A stretch of DNA of 64,000 bases from Bacteroidota bacterium (GTDB taxonomy: Bacteria > Bacteroidota > Ignavibacteria > Ignavibacteriales > Melioribacteraceae), in assembly GCA_023397505.1 (NCBI GenBank), contig JAEWUC010000005.1, positions 62,001-126,000 of the forward strand, given 5' to 3'. The translations under genes were made by a program, and so were the position numbers. Below, in pieces: positions 49,824 through 59,090 of the stretch; within the stretch, counting starts at the first letter, position 1, and each line of letters starts with the position of its first letter. Below the pieces are notes generated by a model. That model saw nothing but the letters and a program-made list of their open reading frames with translations. It was not told where the DNA came from and searched no databases.

Positions 49824-51893
49824 TTATGCTAATCTTTTATTAATCGTTTTATTTCCAATCCCTTCATCAACTCGGAATTTGCTTATCAAGCTTTGTAAAT
49901 TAACAGTTAAGTTGCTTAGATCCTCTGCCGCTTTTGCAATTTGCTGCACACCGAATGTTGATTCCTGAGTAACTTGATTTATAGCTTCAACATTTTTACT
50001 TATTTGTTCACTTGCAGCGCTTTGTTCTTCGCTAGCTGCGGCAACTTGAGTAACAAGATCGGTAACTTGTTTTGAACCTTCAACAATATCTTTTAATACA
50101 ACCCCTGCTCGTTCAGTCATTTTCTTTCCTTCTTGAACTTCAAGAGTTCCTTTTTTCATAGAATCGACCGCTTCAATTGTATCTTGTTGAATTGTTTTAA
50201 TCATGTCCGCAATTTCTTTAGTTGCCTTTGTTGTTCTTTCGGCAAGTTTGCGAACTTCATCTGCAACTACGGCGAAACCTCTTCCTTGTTCTCCCGCGCG
50301 TGCGGCTTCAATAGCTGCATTAAGAGCCAATAAGTTTGTTTGATCAGCAATGTCGTTAATTACTTGAATAATTTCTCCGATTTTATCGCTGTTTTGTCCG
50401 AGTGTAAAAACTTTTTCGGCTGATTTTGATACGACTTCCGCAATCTTGTTCATACCAACTATAGTGTCTGCAACAACATTCCCGCCTTCAACTGCGCGGT
50501 CGCCCGCGAGTTTTGCAGTTTCGGATGCAGCCGATGCATTCTTTGATGTTTCAATTATTGTCTTTGTCATTTGTTCAACTGCGCTTGCAACTTCACCAGT
50601 TTGACTGCTTTGTTCTTGAGTGCCCGCTGCAATTTCTTCAGAGGAAGATGAAATCTCGTTCGCCGCGCTTGCAGTTGCATGAATACTTTCTTTAATATCA
50701 ACAACTAACATTGCTAATGCATCGCCAAGTTGATTAATGCTATTCTTAATTAATTGGTGATCGCCTTTATAGTCTCCATTCATACGCACAGAAAGATCAC
50801 CGGTAGCCATTACCTCTAAAACATCCGAACCTTCTTTTATTGGAAGAATTACGGCGTTGAGAGTTTGATTAATTCCTTTAACAATTTCATTAAAGCCGCC
50901 TTTGTATTTATCTGCATCTGCCCTGGTTTGAAGTTGCCCTTCCAATGCAGCAGTTGTTAGAGTTTTTAAATCAACAACAAGATCAGCTAAAATTCCTTTA
51001 ACTTTTGAAAGACTGTTTGAAAGAATATCGTTTTCGGATTTTGGTTTTATTTGGATATCAAGATTACCTTCAGAAATTTTATTTGCTATTTCCGATTGTT
51101 CTTTAATATTGTTCAGCATTAAAACAAAAGATTCTTCGAGCTGGCCGATTTCATCTTTGGTTTGAGCATTAAGTGTGAATTCGGCATCACCTACCGCTAA
51201 TCTGTTTGCTGCATCTTTCAAGCGATCAATGGGTTTTACCATTTTTTTAGCAAAGAAATAAGTAATCAAAAGTAAAATTGAAACTAAGACAAAAAGCGCC
51301 AAATAAATATCGAATGAAATTTCCGAATAGACTTCTTCTATATCATCAACATAAATACCGCTTCCAAGAATCCAGCCCCATTCTTCGAAATATTTTACAT
51401 ATGCTATTTTGGCAACAGGTTCTTCTTTACCGGGTTTTGGCCACATATACTCAACAATTCCACCTTCATCAGAACTTTGAGCAACATCAACGAACTCTTT
51501 GAAAATAAATTTTCCTTCAGGATCCTTATGACTTGTCATATTCTTACCGTCAAGCTCAGGCTTAATTGGATGCATTACCATGTTGTATTGCTTATCGTTT
51601 ACCCAAAAGTATTCGTTTTGTGAATATCGAAGTGATTTTAACTGCTCAAGGGATTTCTTTCTTGCGTCTTCAACAGTAAATGTGCTGTCGTTAATTGCTG
51701 CGTGGTTGCTTAAAATAATACCAAATCCAACGTTGGCTATGTTTTCAATTGCTAATTGTTTTTCTTCTTCAAGATGAAATTTCATCGTTGGAAGAATATA
51801 TAATATGATAAGTAACAAAATCGGAAAAGCACTTATTATTATAAGTGTAAATATTTTTCCGAAAATTCCCCAATCTTTATAACTTTTTAGCAT
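49824..51893 (-). CDS. Chemoreceptor with single Cache sensor domain
   Basis: The ATG at 51893 gives 689 residues; the frame is open to a TTG at 51965, but that codon lies at the predicted transcription start of the promoter at 51971-51997. After a membrane segment (about 12-33) comes a Cache domain with YFWVNDKQYNMVMHPIKPEL, KDPEGKFIF and the closing WGWILGSGIYVDDI, typical of sCache_2 receptors that often bind small carboxylates. HAMP and signalling domains follow, with QTNLLALNAAIEAARAGEQG. The ligand is not known. Confidence 0.93.
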   Translation of the reverse strand: MLKSYKDWGIFGKIFTLIIISAFPILLLIILYILPTMKFHLEEEKQLAIENIANVGFGIILSNHAAINDSTFTVEDARKKSLEQLKSLRYSQNEYFWVNDKQYNMVMHPIKPELDGKNMTSHKDPEGKFIFKEFVDVAQSSDEGGIVEYMWPKPGKEEPVAKIAYVKYFEEWGWILGSGIYVDDIEEVYSEISFDIYLALFVLVSILLLITYFFAKKMVKPIDRLKDAANRLAVGDAEFTLNAQTKDEIGQLEESFVLMLNNIKEQSEIANKISEGNLDIQIKPKSENDILSNSLSKVKGILADLVVDLKTLTTAALEGQLQTRADADKYKGGFNEIVKGINQTLNAVILPIKEGSDVLEVMATGDLSVRMNGDYKGDHQLIKNSINQLGDALAMLVVDIKESIHATASAANEISSSSEEIAAGTQEQSSQTGEVASAVEQMTKTIIETSKNASAASETAKLAGDRAVEGGNVVADTIVGMNKIAEVVSKSAEKVFTLGQNSDKIGEIIQVINDIADQTNLLALNAAIEAARAGEQGRGFAVVADEVRKLAERTTKATKEIADMIKTIQQDTIEAVDSMKKGTLEVQEGKKMTERAGVVLKDIVEGSKQVTDLVTQVAAASEEQSAASEQISKNVEAINQVTQESTFGVQQIAKAAEDLSNLTVNLQSLISKFRVDEGIGNKTINKRLA

Positions 51894-51970
51894 TGTAGTA
51901 ACTCGCTTTTTTTGAATGAAATTTTTCTGAGATTGCTCTCGCTTATAATTTGCCCAGTTTTTCAATGTAA

Positions 51971-51997
51971 TTATCGCTATTAATTAAAATGTGTTTA
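51971..51997 (-). promoter_or_regulatory. Sigma-28 promoter of the Cache chemoreceptor
   Basis: On the minus strand: TAAACACA, 11 bases, AGCGATAA. The -10 core CGATAA is perfect. The predicted start of transcription (about 51963) leaves a leader of roughly 70 bases before the chosen ATG. Confidence 0.7.
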
Positions 51998-52104
51998 AAT
52001 CTTGTTGTGAGCTACGATATCTTGATGTGAATGGTACTTTATAACTTTATGTAATTTACTTTTACTTTAAATTCGAAAAGTACAATTGAATTATTATGCA
52101 TAAA

Positions 52105-52127
52105 AAACCCGGTATTTAACCGGGTTT
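52105..52127 (-). terminator. Rho-independent terminator after kduD
   Basis: AAACCCGGT, five bases, ACCGGGTTT is a 9-base stem followed on the minus strand by TTTTTTATG. It lies 28 bases beyond the kduD stop and closes the sugar-acid transcript. Confidence 0.82.
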
Positions 52128-52154
52128 AAATTCACATATGTTACTGATTTAATA

Positions 52155-52919
52155 CTATCTTCCCATCCATCCGCCGTCAACCGTAATAACGCTCCCATTT
52201 AAATAACTCGAAGCATCGGAACACAAAAACACAACTGTGCCCATTAAATCTTCTGGAGTTCCCCATCTTCCGGCGGGGATTCTATCAAGAATTGCTTTGT
52301 TGCGGAGTTCATCTTCGCGGAGAGGTTTTGTATTGTCCGTTGCAATATAACCTGGAGCAATTGCATTAATTGTTACGCCTTTGCCTGCCCATTCGTTAGC
52401 GAACGACATTGTTAATTGTTTTATGCCGCCCTTCGATGCAGCATAACCCGGAACGGTTATTCCGCCTTGAAATGAAAGCAAAGATGCAATGAACACAACT
52501 TTACCGTAACCGCGCGAAACCATTTCCTTTCCGAATTCGCGCGTAAGTATAAACTGTGCCGAAAGATTTATCTCGATTACTTTATCCCAGTATTCGTCCG
52601 GGTGTTCGGCTATCGGTTTTCTTAAAATTGTTCCGGCGTTGTTTACAAGAATATCTACTTTAGGAAATTCTTGTTTTACTTTTTTTATGAATTCATATAA
52701 AGCATTGCGGTCGGAAAAATCACAGACATAACCTTTAAATTTTGCGCCGCTTCCGGTTATTAATTTTTCCGTTTCGGAAAAATCTTGTTCGTATGATGCG
52801 CTGATAATTACATCGGCACCGGCTTCGGCTAATGCTAATGCGTAATATTGTCCGATGCCTTTGTTGGCACCGGTTACAATTGCCGTTTTTCCTTTTAAAC
52901 TAAATTTGTCTAAAATCAT
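52155..52919 (-). CDS. kduD: 2-dehydro-3-deoxy-D-gluconate 5-dehydrogenase KduD
   Basis: KduD reduces 2,5-diketo-3-deoxygluconate to KDG in pectin- and alginate-type uronate breakdown. The ATG at 52919 has a GAGG site and gives 254 residues, the usual length; the frame continues to a TTG at 52940. Seen are the Rossmann motif VTGANKGIGQYYA, NNAG, the catalytic S and YAASKGG, and GGWMGR at the end. It lies three codons or so after kduI, its pathway partner, which supports the name over other SDR roles. Confidence 0.88.
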   Translation of the reverse strand: MILDKFSLKGKTAIVTGANKGIGQYYALALAEAGADVIISASYEQDFSETEKLITGSGAKFKGYVCDFSDRNALYEFIKKVKQEFPKVDILVNNAGTILRKPIAEHPDEYWDKVIEINLSAQFILTREFGKEMVSRGYGKVVFIASLLSFQGGITVPGYAASKGGIKQLTMSFANEWAGKGVTINAIAPGYIATDNTKPLREDELRNKAILDRIPAGRWGTPEDLMGTVVFLCSDASSYLNGSVITVDGGWMGR

Positions 52920-52943
52920 TTTATACCTCGATGTTTTCAAAAA

Positions 52944-53777
52944 TTATTTCAAATCTTGCATCGGAATTGCGTCCATATCATCAAACTCTTGATTTTCGCC
53001 GCCCATAGCCCAGATGAAAGAATAACTTTGTGTTCCGCAGCCGGAATGCATTGACCAGCTTGTTGATAAAACAGCTTGTCGATCACGGATAATAATATGC
53101 CGCGTTTCTTCCGGCGAACCGTTTATGTGAACTACAAAGGCATCGGGTTTTAAATTGAAATACATATAAACTTCCGAGCGGCGCTGGTGAGTGTGCGAAG
53201 GCATTGTATTCCAAACGCTTCCGTCTTCAAGCTCCGTTAAACCCATTGCAACCTGGCATGTCTGTAATATTTGCGGATGAATATATTGATTGATCGTTCT
53301 TTTATTTGAATCTTCAACGCTTCCAAGTTTACGATGAATAGCATCTTCGTACTTTATATGTTTTGTGGGATATTCTTTATGCGCCGGGTAGCTGACAAAG
53401 TAAAACAGCGCAGGTTTATTTGTATCATCACTTTTGAATTCCACACTTTGTGAACCGCGCCCAACGTACAAAGCATCACGGTAATTCATCTTATATTCAG
53501 TGCCGTCAATTATTATTGAACCGCCGTTACCAATATTCATAACACCGATTTCGCGGCGTTCACAAAAATAATTTGCCGCCATTTCTTTTTTCGATGCTTC
53601 CAATTTTAGCATTTTTCCCGATGGAACAGCCGAGCCGGTAATAGACCGGTCAATATCCGAATACACCATGGGTATTTCATTCTTTACAAATAATGATTCT
53701 ATAAGAAATGTTTTTCGCATTTCATCTGTATTCATAGTTTTAAATCCATTTTTATCGGGCGAATATCTAACTTCCAT
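52944..53777 (-). CDS. kduI: 5-dehydro-4-deoxy-D-glucuronate isomerase KduI
   Basis: The 277-residue protein converts 4-deoxy-5-ketouronate to 2,5-diketo-3-deoxygluconate. It matches the KduI length (about 278) and shows the metal-site motif MPSHTHQRRSEVYMYF (two His and a Glu) and a later SWSMHSGCG with the fourth ligand. The N-terminal EVRYSPDKNGFKTMNTDE is also typical. With kduD it makes a two-gene unit that feeds KDG into the pathway encoded at 59091-64000. Confidence 0.93.
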   Translation of the reverse strand: MEVRYSPDKNGFKTMNTDEMRKTFLIESLFVKNEIPMVYSDIDRSITGSAVPSGKMLKLEASKKEMAANYFCERREIGVMNIGNGGSIIIDGTEYKMNYRDALYVGRGSQSVEFKSDDTNKPALFYFVSYPAHKEYPTKHIKYEDAIHRKLGSVEDSNKRTINQYIHPQILQTCQVAMGLTELEDGSVWNTMPSHTHQRRSEVYMYFNLKPDAFVVHINGSPEETRHIIIRDRQAVLSTSWSMHSGCGTQSYSFIWAMGGENQEFDDMDAIPMQDLK

Positions 53778-53809
53778 TATATCATCTCCTCTCTGTATTT
53801 TTTAAAATA

Positions 53810-53912
53810 AAAATGTCATTTCGTTTTTTGAAAAAAGAGAAATCAATTTTAATTTTTTGTTGAGTTCTCTTCCGGCTCTCATACAAAGAGAGCCGGATCG
53901 AAATGACATTTT
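53810..53912. repeat. Palindromic intergenic repeat with 14-base inverted ends
   Basis: AAAATGTCATTTCG (53810-53823) is repeated in inverse orientation as CGAAATGACATTTT (53899-53912). Inside is a 9-base hairpin, CCGGCTCTC with GAGAGCCGG (53872-53896), and both halves contain a GAGAAATC/GAGAACTC-like piece. It looks like two copies of a short dispersed repeat placed head to head between tkt and kduI. Repeats of this GTCATTTCG type are common in related genomes, from memory. Confidence 0.65.
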
Positions 53913-53933
53913 AAAGCTTATGTTAACCTAAAA

Positions 53934-55916
53934 TTATAACCAAGCTTTAATTTTCTGCGCGACTTGCTCGGCTGTGAATCCGAATTTTTCTGCTAATGTT
54001 TGATAAGGACCCGAAGCGCCGAAACGCGTCATACCGATAGCTAATAATTTTTGCCGGAACAAATCGCCCCAGCCTGTCATAGATGCCGCCTCAATAATTA
54101 CAACGGGCACATCAGCCGGGAATAATTTCGATTTATATTCTTCGCTTTGTTGTTCAAAAACTTCGCGGGAAGGAATTGAAACAACACGTATATTTTTATC
54201 GCTTAATATTTTTTTTGCGTTAGCCGCAACAGGCACTTCGGAACCGCTTGCAGCAATTACCAAATCTAGCTTTCCGGCTTTTTCTTTTGATGTAATGTAC
54301 GCCCCTTTCAAAACATCTTTAGGATTAAAATCATTTTCTCTTTCGAAAGCATCAATTTTTTGACGTGTTAAAATTAACGCAACCGGTCCGTTTGTTTTTC
54401 TTAATGCATAAGCCCAAGCCATCGCAGTTTCAACACCGTCTGCCGGGCGAAAAACAGTTACGTTTGGAATTGCGCGTAGTACGGATAAATGTTCAACCGG
54501 CTGATGAGTCGGTCCGTCTTCACCAACAAAAATTGAATCGTGCGTAAAAACATATAGAGCTGGTATTTCCATAATTGCCGCGAGGCGAATTGTTGGACGC
54601 ATGTAATCACTAAACACAAAAAATGTTGCGCCGAAAGCTCGGAAACCGCCGTATAAAACTATACCATTTAGAATTGCACCCATACCATGTTCGCGTATTC
54701 CAAAATGGAAATTTTTTCCGCCGAATTTATTCGGGGCAATTGCAGCGAAGTCTTTCATAAATGTATTTGTTGACGGCGCTAAATCTGCAGAACCTCCGAC
54801 AACATTCGGAACAATCTGCGCAATCTTTTGAATTACCTTGCTGGAAAGCGTTCTTGTTGCATTTGGTTCTTTCGGAACAGCCGCCAATAATTCTTCTTCA
54901 AGATTTTCCGGCAGCCACTGATTTATATATTTTTCATACTCACCGGCTTTCTCAACATTTTCCGTTTTCCATTTTCCATACTCCGTTTTCCAATCATCAT
55001 ATTTCTTTTTCATCTCAACTTTACGATCTGCAAAAAGTTTTGCAACTTCTTCCGGGACATAAAATTCTTTATCAACCGGCCAGTTTAAATTTTGTTTTGT
55101 AGCAATCAATTCATCTTTGCCAAGTGGTGAACCGTGAACATCATGAGTATTGTTTTTATTTGGACTTCCGTAACCAATCAATGATTTTGTAATAACGAGC
55201 GTCGGTTTTTCTTTTTCATTCTGCCCGGCGGTAATCGCTTTGCGTATGCTGTCGTGGTCATATGCATCGGCGTGAACAACATGCCAGCCGTAAGCTAAAA
55301 ATCTTTTTTCAACATCTTCGCTGAAAGTTAAATCGGTGTGTCCCTCGATAGTAATAGTATTGTCGTCGTAAAAATAAATCAAGTTGCCGAGCTTAAGATG
55401 ACCCGCAATTGAAGCGGCTTCCGAGCTGATTCCTTCCATCAAACATCCGTCGCCTGCAATTGCATAAATATAATTTCCGCCGAATAATTTTCCGAATCTT
55501 TCTTCCATCATTTTAGAAGCGATTGCCATTCCAACACCATTTCCGAAACCTTGTCCCAAAGGACCTGTTGTAGTCTCAACGCCGGGTAAATGTCCGTATT
55601 CCGGGTGTCCGGCAGTTCTGCTTCCCCATTGGCGGAAAGATTTTAAATCATCCATCGAAACATCGTAGCCGCTGAGATGAAGCATCGAATAAATCAACAT
55701 TGAACCGTGACCGGCAGATAAAACAAATCTATCGCGCGCAATCCATTTGGGATCATCCGGGTTATGTTTCAAAAATTCAGTCCATAATATTGCCGCAACA
55801 TCTGCCATGCCCATAGGCATTCCTGGGTGACCGGAGTTTGCTTTTTGAACTCCTTCGGCTGCCAAAATTCTAATCGTGTTTCCGGTTAATTTTTTAATAT
55901 CCATTTGATTTGCCAT
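53934..55916 (-). CDS. tkt: Transketolase
   Basis: The 660-residue enzyme transfers two-carbon units in the non-oxidative pentose phosphate pathway using thiamine diphosphate. Recognised are ANSGHPGMPMGMADVA near the start, GDGCLMEGISSEAASIAGH with the later DDN of the cofactor motif, and TGPLGQGFGNGVGMA. The GEDGPTHQPVEHL segment is classic for transketolase. The length is normal. It lies between gnd and the kdu genes and connects uronate and pentose carbon flow. Confidence 0.97.
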   Translation of the reverse strand: MANQMDIKKLTGNTIRILAAEGVQKANSGHPGMPMGMADVAAILWTEFLKHNPDDPKWIARDRFVLSAGHGSMLIYSMLHLSGYDVSMDDLKSFRQWGSRTAGHPEYGHLPGVETTTGPLGQGFGNGVGMAIASKMMEERFGKLFGGNYIYAIAGDGCLMEGISSEAASIAGHLKLGNLIYFYDDNTITIEGHTDLTFSEDVEKRFLAYGWHVVHADAYDHDSIRKAITAGQNEKEKPTLVITKSLIGYGSPNKNNTHDVHGSPLGKDELIATKQNLNWPVDKEFYVPEEVAKLFADRKVEMKKKYDDWKTEYGKWKTENVEKAGEYEKYINQWLPENLEEELLAAVPKEPNATRTLSSKVIQKIAQIVPNVVGGSADLAPSTNTFMKDFAAIAPNKFGGKNFHFGIREHGMGAILNGIVLYGGFRAFGATFFVFSDYMRPTIRLAAIMEIPALYVFTHDSIFVGEDGPTHQPVEHLSVLRAIPNVTVFRPADGVETAMAWAYALRKTNGPVALILTRQKIDAFERENDFNPKDVLKGAYITSKEKAGKLDLVIAASGSEVPVAANAKKILSDKNIRVVSIPSREVFEQQSEEYKSKLFPADVPVVIIEAASMTGWGDLFRQKLLAIGMTRFGASGPYQTLAEKFGFTAEQVAQKIKAWL

Positions 55917-56085
55917 GTTATTTTTTCCTCATTTTATAGAATTAAACGAGTCAAAAATAACCTTTTTTGAATTCGTATGTAACTACTTTTAAATAAATTA
56001 GTGTAGAAAAAACACCTAAAATCAATCTTTATATTATTTCCATCAGTCCGTAATGATGCTAAAGCCAACAAATAAAACTAAATAG

Positions 56086-56106
56086 ATGCCGGGTTAAACC
56101 CGGCAT
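56086..56106. repeat. Perfect 21-base palindromic hairpin between gnd and tkt
   Basis: ATGCCGGGTT, one base, AACCCGGCAT. It lies 28 bases past the gnd stop and may act as its terminator, although only a weak T-rich stretch follows (CTATTTAGTTTTATTTG). The same style of GTCATGCCGGG palindrome is found dispersed in many genomes, so it may equally be a REP-like repeat. Confidence 0.5.
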
Positions 56107-56133
56107 GACAATTAAGCGCAAGTAAATCAATTT

Positions 56134-57585
56134 TTAAACTGTATATGTTGATGAAGCGGTTGTGCCGCCGCGGCCTGTCCAGTTTGTATGGAAAAATTCA
56201 CCGCGCGGTTTATCAACTCTTTCGTAAGTATGCGCACCGAAATAATCACGCTGAGCTTGCAATAAATTTGCCGGCAGTCTTCCATTTCTAAAGCCGTCAA
56301 AGTAATTTAAAGCAGTTGACATAGCCGGAATCCAAATTCCGTTCATCACTGCCGTTGATACAACTTTTCTCCATGATTCCTGTGATGATTCAATTTTTTC
56401 TTTGAAGAACGGATCGAGCAATAAGTTTGAAAGATCCGGATTTTTATCAAACGCTTCTTTAATTTTTCCAAGGAATGCTGAGCGGATAATACAACCACCA
56501 CGCCACATTAATGCAATGCCGCCGTTGTTCAATTTCCACCCGTTTTCTTTAGCGGCAAATTTCATCAATACATAACCTTGAGCATACGAAACTAACTTTG
56601 ATGCGTAAAGAGCCTTCATTAAATCATTAATAAATTGTTTTTTATCGCCTTCGAATTTCGGTTTCGGTCCGCTTAAAACTTTTGACGCTTCAACTCTTTC
56701 ATCTTTCAATGCGGAAAGTGTTCTTCCGTAAACGGCTTCGCCGATTAATGTAAGCGGTGCGCCATGATCGAGCGATGCAAGCACAGTCCATTTGCCGGTT
56801 CCTTTTTGTCCTGCTGTATCAAGAATTTTATCAACTAGCGGTTTACCGTCTTCATCTTTGTATGCGAGAATGTCGCGTGTAATTTCAATTAAGTAACTGT
56901 CAAGTTCGCCTTTATTCCATTCTTTAAATACTTCGTGCATTTCATCGGCGCTCATTCCCAATAAATCTTTCATGATTTGATAAGCTTCGCAGATTAATTG
57001 CATGTCGCCGTATTCAATTCCGTTGTGAACCATTTTAACAAAATGACCCGCGCCGTTTTCGCCAACCCAATCGCAGCATGGAGTGCCGTCATCAACCTTT
57101 GCAGCAATAGCTTGAAAGATCGGTTTTACGTGAGGCCATGCATCTTTAGAACCGCCGGGCATAATTGACGGACCTTTTAAAGCACCTTCTTCGCCTCCTG
57201 AAACTCCAGTACCAATATAAAGAAGTCCTTTACTTTCAACATATTCTGTTCTTCTTGTTGTATCGGGGAAATGAGAATTGCCGCCGTCAATAATTATATC
57301 GCCTTTATCGAGATGAGGAATTAAAAGATCGATAAAATCATCAACAGCTTTTCCGGCTTTAACCATCAACATAATTTTTCTCGGTGCCTTTAAATTGGCG
57401 ACTAAATCTTCAATTGAATGCGCACCGATAATTTTTTTCCCTTTACCTCTTCCGTTGACAAAATCATCTACTTTAGAAACTGTTCTGTTATAAACTGCTA
57501 CTGTAAAACCGTGACTTTCCATATTCAGAACTAAATTTTCACCCATCACCGCAAGGCCAACAAGACCAATATCAGCTTTACTCAT
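56134..57585 (-). CDS. gnd: 6-phosphogluconate dehydrogenase, decarboxylating
   Basis: The 483-residue enzyme oxidises 6-phosphogluconate to ribulose-5-phosphate and CO2. It begins with the nucleotide-binding GLVGLAVMGENLVLNME and has the family signature IIDGGNSHFPDT, then VGENGAGHFVKMVHNGIEYG with the catalytic lysine. DTAGQKGTGKWT and the C-terminal tail are typical. The length fits the long homodimeric type. It precedes tkt in the same direction after a palindrome at 56086. Confidence 0.97.
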   Translation of the reverse strand: MSKADIGLVGLAVMGENLVLNMESHGFTVAVYNRTVSKVDDFVNGRGKGKKIIGAHSIEDLVANLKAPRKIMLMVKAGKAVDDFIDLLIPHLDKGDIIIDGGNSHFPDTTRRTEYVESKGLLYIGTGVSGGEEGALKGPSIMPGGSKDAWPHVKPIFQAIAAKVDDGTPCCDWVGENGAGHFVKMVHNGIEYGDMQLICEAYQIMKDLLGMSADEMHEVFKEWNKGELDSYLIEITRDILAYKDEDGKPLVDKILDTAGQKGTGKWTVLASLDHGAPLTLIGEAVYGRTLSALKDERVEASKVLSGPKPKFEGDKKQFINDLMKALYASKLVSYAQGYVLMKFAAKENGWKLNNGGIALMWRGGCIIRSAFLGKIKEAFDKNPDLSNLLLDPFFKEKIESSQESWRKVVSTAVMNGIWIPAMSTALNYFDGFRNGRLPANLLQAQRDYFGAHTYERVDKPRGEFFHTNWTGRGGTTASSTYTV

Positions 57586-57702
57586 TTTGTGATTCTCCTA
57601 TTTTATATTTATATGATTATATAATTTCAAATGATGTTTTTGCCATGCATACACGTTTTTATCTGATTGTATATTCCCGCAAAGTTAGTATGAATTATAA
57701 AA

Positions 57703-57734
57703 AGCGTTTGCTTCGGGGCGTTCGCAACGACAAT
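57703..57734. repeat. Fragment resembling a dispersed GTCGTTGCGA repeat
   Basis: On the minus strand the segment reads as ATTGTCGTTGCGAACGCC followed by CCGAAGCAAACGCT. The arrangement TTGCGA-n-GAAGCAA resembles a widespread short intergenic repeat (consensus ATTGTCATTGCGAG...GAAGCAATCT, from memory). It lies in the 153-base gap between the LarA-type gene and gnd, which otherwise shows nothing clear. Confidence 0.4.
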
Positions 57735-57738
57735 AAAA

Positions 57739-59013
57739 TTAATCCTTAAATCTTTCCTTGTATGCCCATAAACCGAGAGCCGGGTTTGAGATATAAAATA
57801 TTTCTTCGCCATCGGGCATTGTATTAAAACCATCTTTTAATTTTTCGGGATTATATTTATTCAACATCGCCGGTAAATCAGCATATTTAAAATTTACGCT
57901 TTCAATTTCTTCCTTTGAAATATTGCCGGGACAATATGTAATTGTAAACCTGTTTTCCGAAGAACCGTGAATTAAATGTGCCGCCGCACTCAAATTATTT
58001 TTTAGCTCATCATTTTCCTCAACATATTTTAGAATTGCCGGTGTTGTTTTGTAACCGTATTTTCTGATTAATCTATCAATTTCCTTGTCTTCGCCGAATT
58101 CGCGTAAGCCTGGGGCGAGAACAATCAACTCGCCGTTATCATCGATAGCCATTCTTGTTCTATAAATACTTTTATTACCGAGCCATGTACTTTTGAATTC
58201 ATGCGGATCGAGATAAACAACAACTTTTTTGAGAGGTTTGTCGAGCATTTCAAAATTAACTTCGAGCGAAAGATCGGCTGCTAATTTAAAACATTCGAAA
58301 TCATCGCCGATAAATAATCCACGCATAACAAGCTTACCGTTTTCATCCTTGCCGATTACAGTCTGCACATAAATTATTGGAAGATGTTTTGCAAAATTAT
58401 CCGAAGCATAATTTAAAACTTTACGCACAGGAGTATCTGCCCGCCCCATCATTCTTTCCATTCCATAAACGGCGCCGAGAAAATGACTTTTGTTAATTCC
58501 CTCGCGACCACCCGTTCCGACAAAAATATTTTTATTATAATTTGCCATTCCGACAACTTCGTGAGGAACAACTTGACCGATTGATAAAATCAAATCGAAA
58601 CCGCCGTCAACTAATAGTTTATTCACTTGCGCCGGCCAATTGTAATTTAATTTACCTTCGGACACTATATAAACAAATTCAGAAGGAACATCGCCGAGCG
58701 TGTGTAAATCTTCTTTCCACCTGTGAACCCGGAAAAGATTTTTTGGTATATCACCAAACATTGTTTCAATTTCTTTTTCGTTCATTGCAAAATGAGTTCC
58801 GAGCGCGGGAAGAATATCCGTGAGTTTGTCTTTATAATATTGATAAGAATATTTTGTTAATTCTCCGGCGCGGGAATGAAAACGTGTAAAATCCGGGGGA
58901 ATGGCTAAAACTTTTTTGCGGATTCCAAGTTTCTCGAAAGCAGAAAAAAGTCCTTCTTTTATTTCAGCTTCTGTTAGTGAAGAATCTTTTGAACCTTTTG
59001 CAAATAATAACAT
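57739..59013 (-). CDS. LarA-family nickel-pincer racemase/epimerase homologue
   Basis: The 424-residue protein matches the LarA fold (DUF2088): PPDFTRFHSRAGEL near residue 40, GTHFAMNEKE with H74, and VVPHEVVG with H151, K161 and H177. The spacing H-x9-K-x15-H equals that of H174, K184 and H200 of Lactiplantibacillus LarA, where the lysine carries the nickel-pincer nucleotide cofactor and a histidine binds nickel. The cluster context points to an aldonate or uronate-derived 2-hydroxyacid as substrate (a gluconate 2-epimerase is one known activity in this family), not lactate. Maturation genes larB, larC and larE are not in the window. Confidence 0.8.
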   Translation of the reverse strand: MLLFAKGSKDSSLTEAEIKEGLFSAFEKLGIRKKVLAIPPDFTRFHSRAGELTKYSYQYYKDKLTDILPALGTHFAMNEKEIETMFGDIPKNLFRVHRWKEDLHTLGDVPSEFVYIVSEGKLNYNWPAQVNKLLVDGGFDLILSIGQVVPHEVVGMANYNKNIFVGTGGREGINKSHFLGAVYGMERMMGRADTPVRKVLNYASDNFAKHLPIIYVQTVIGKDENGKLVMRGLFIGDDFECFKLAADLSLEVNFEMLDKPLKKVVVYLDPHEFKSTWLGNKSIYRTRMAIDDNGELIVLAPGLREFGEDKEIDRLIRKYGYKTTPAILKYVEENDELKNNLSAAAHLIHGSSENRFTITYCPGNISKEEIESVNFKYADLPAMLNKYNPEKLKDGFNTMPDGEEIFYISNPALGLWAYKERFKD

Positions 59014-59043
59014 TTAATAATCCTTTCAAAAATTAATCTTAAG

Positions 59044-59064
59044 GCGCAGATTAAAAATCTGCGC
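59044..59064. repeat. 21-base palindrome between kdgK and the LarA-type gene
   Basis: GCGCAGATT, three bases, AATCTGCGC is a perfect 9-base stem. It lies 26 bases past the kdgK stop. The pattern GTAGCGCAGATTTTTAATCTGCGCC on the minus strand has the look of a dispersed intergenic repeat and could also serve as a transcript-end hairpin. Confidence 0.5.
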
Positions 59065-59090
59065 TACACTTCACCAGGTGATTGTAATAA

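Noticed and set aside
51894..51965. TTG start at 51965 for the Cache chemoreceptor
   Set aside because: It falls at the predicted transcription start of the sigma-28-type promoter, and the extra 24 residues precede the normal receptor N-terminus; the ATG at 51893 is used instead.
57627..57833. 68-residue minus-strand frame between the LarA-type gene and gnd
   Set aside because: It overlaps the end of the LarA-type gene in another frame and runs through a repeat fragment; nothing supports translation.
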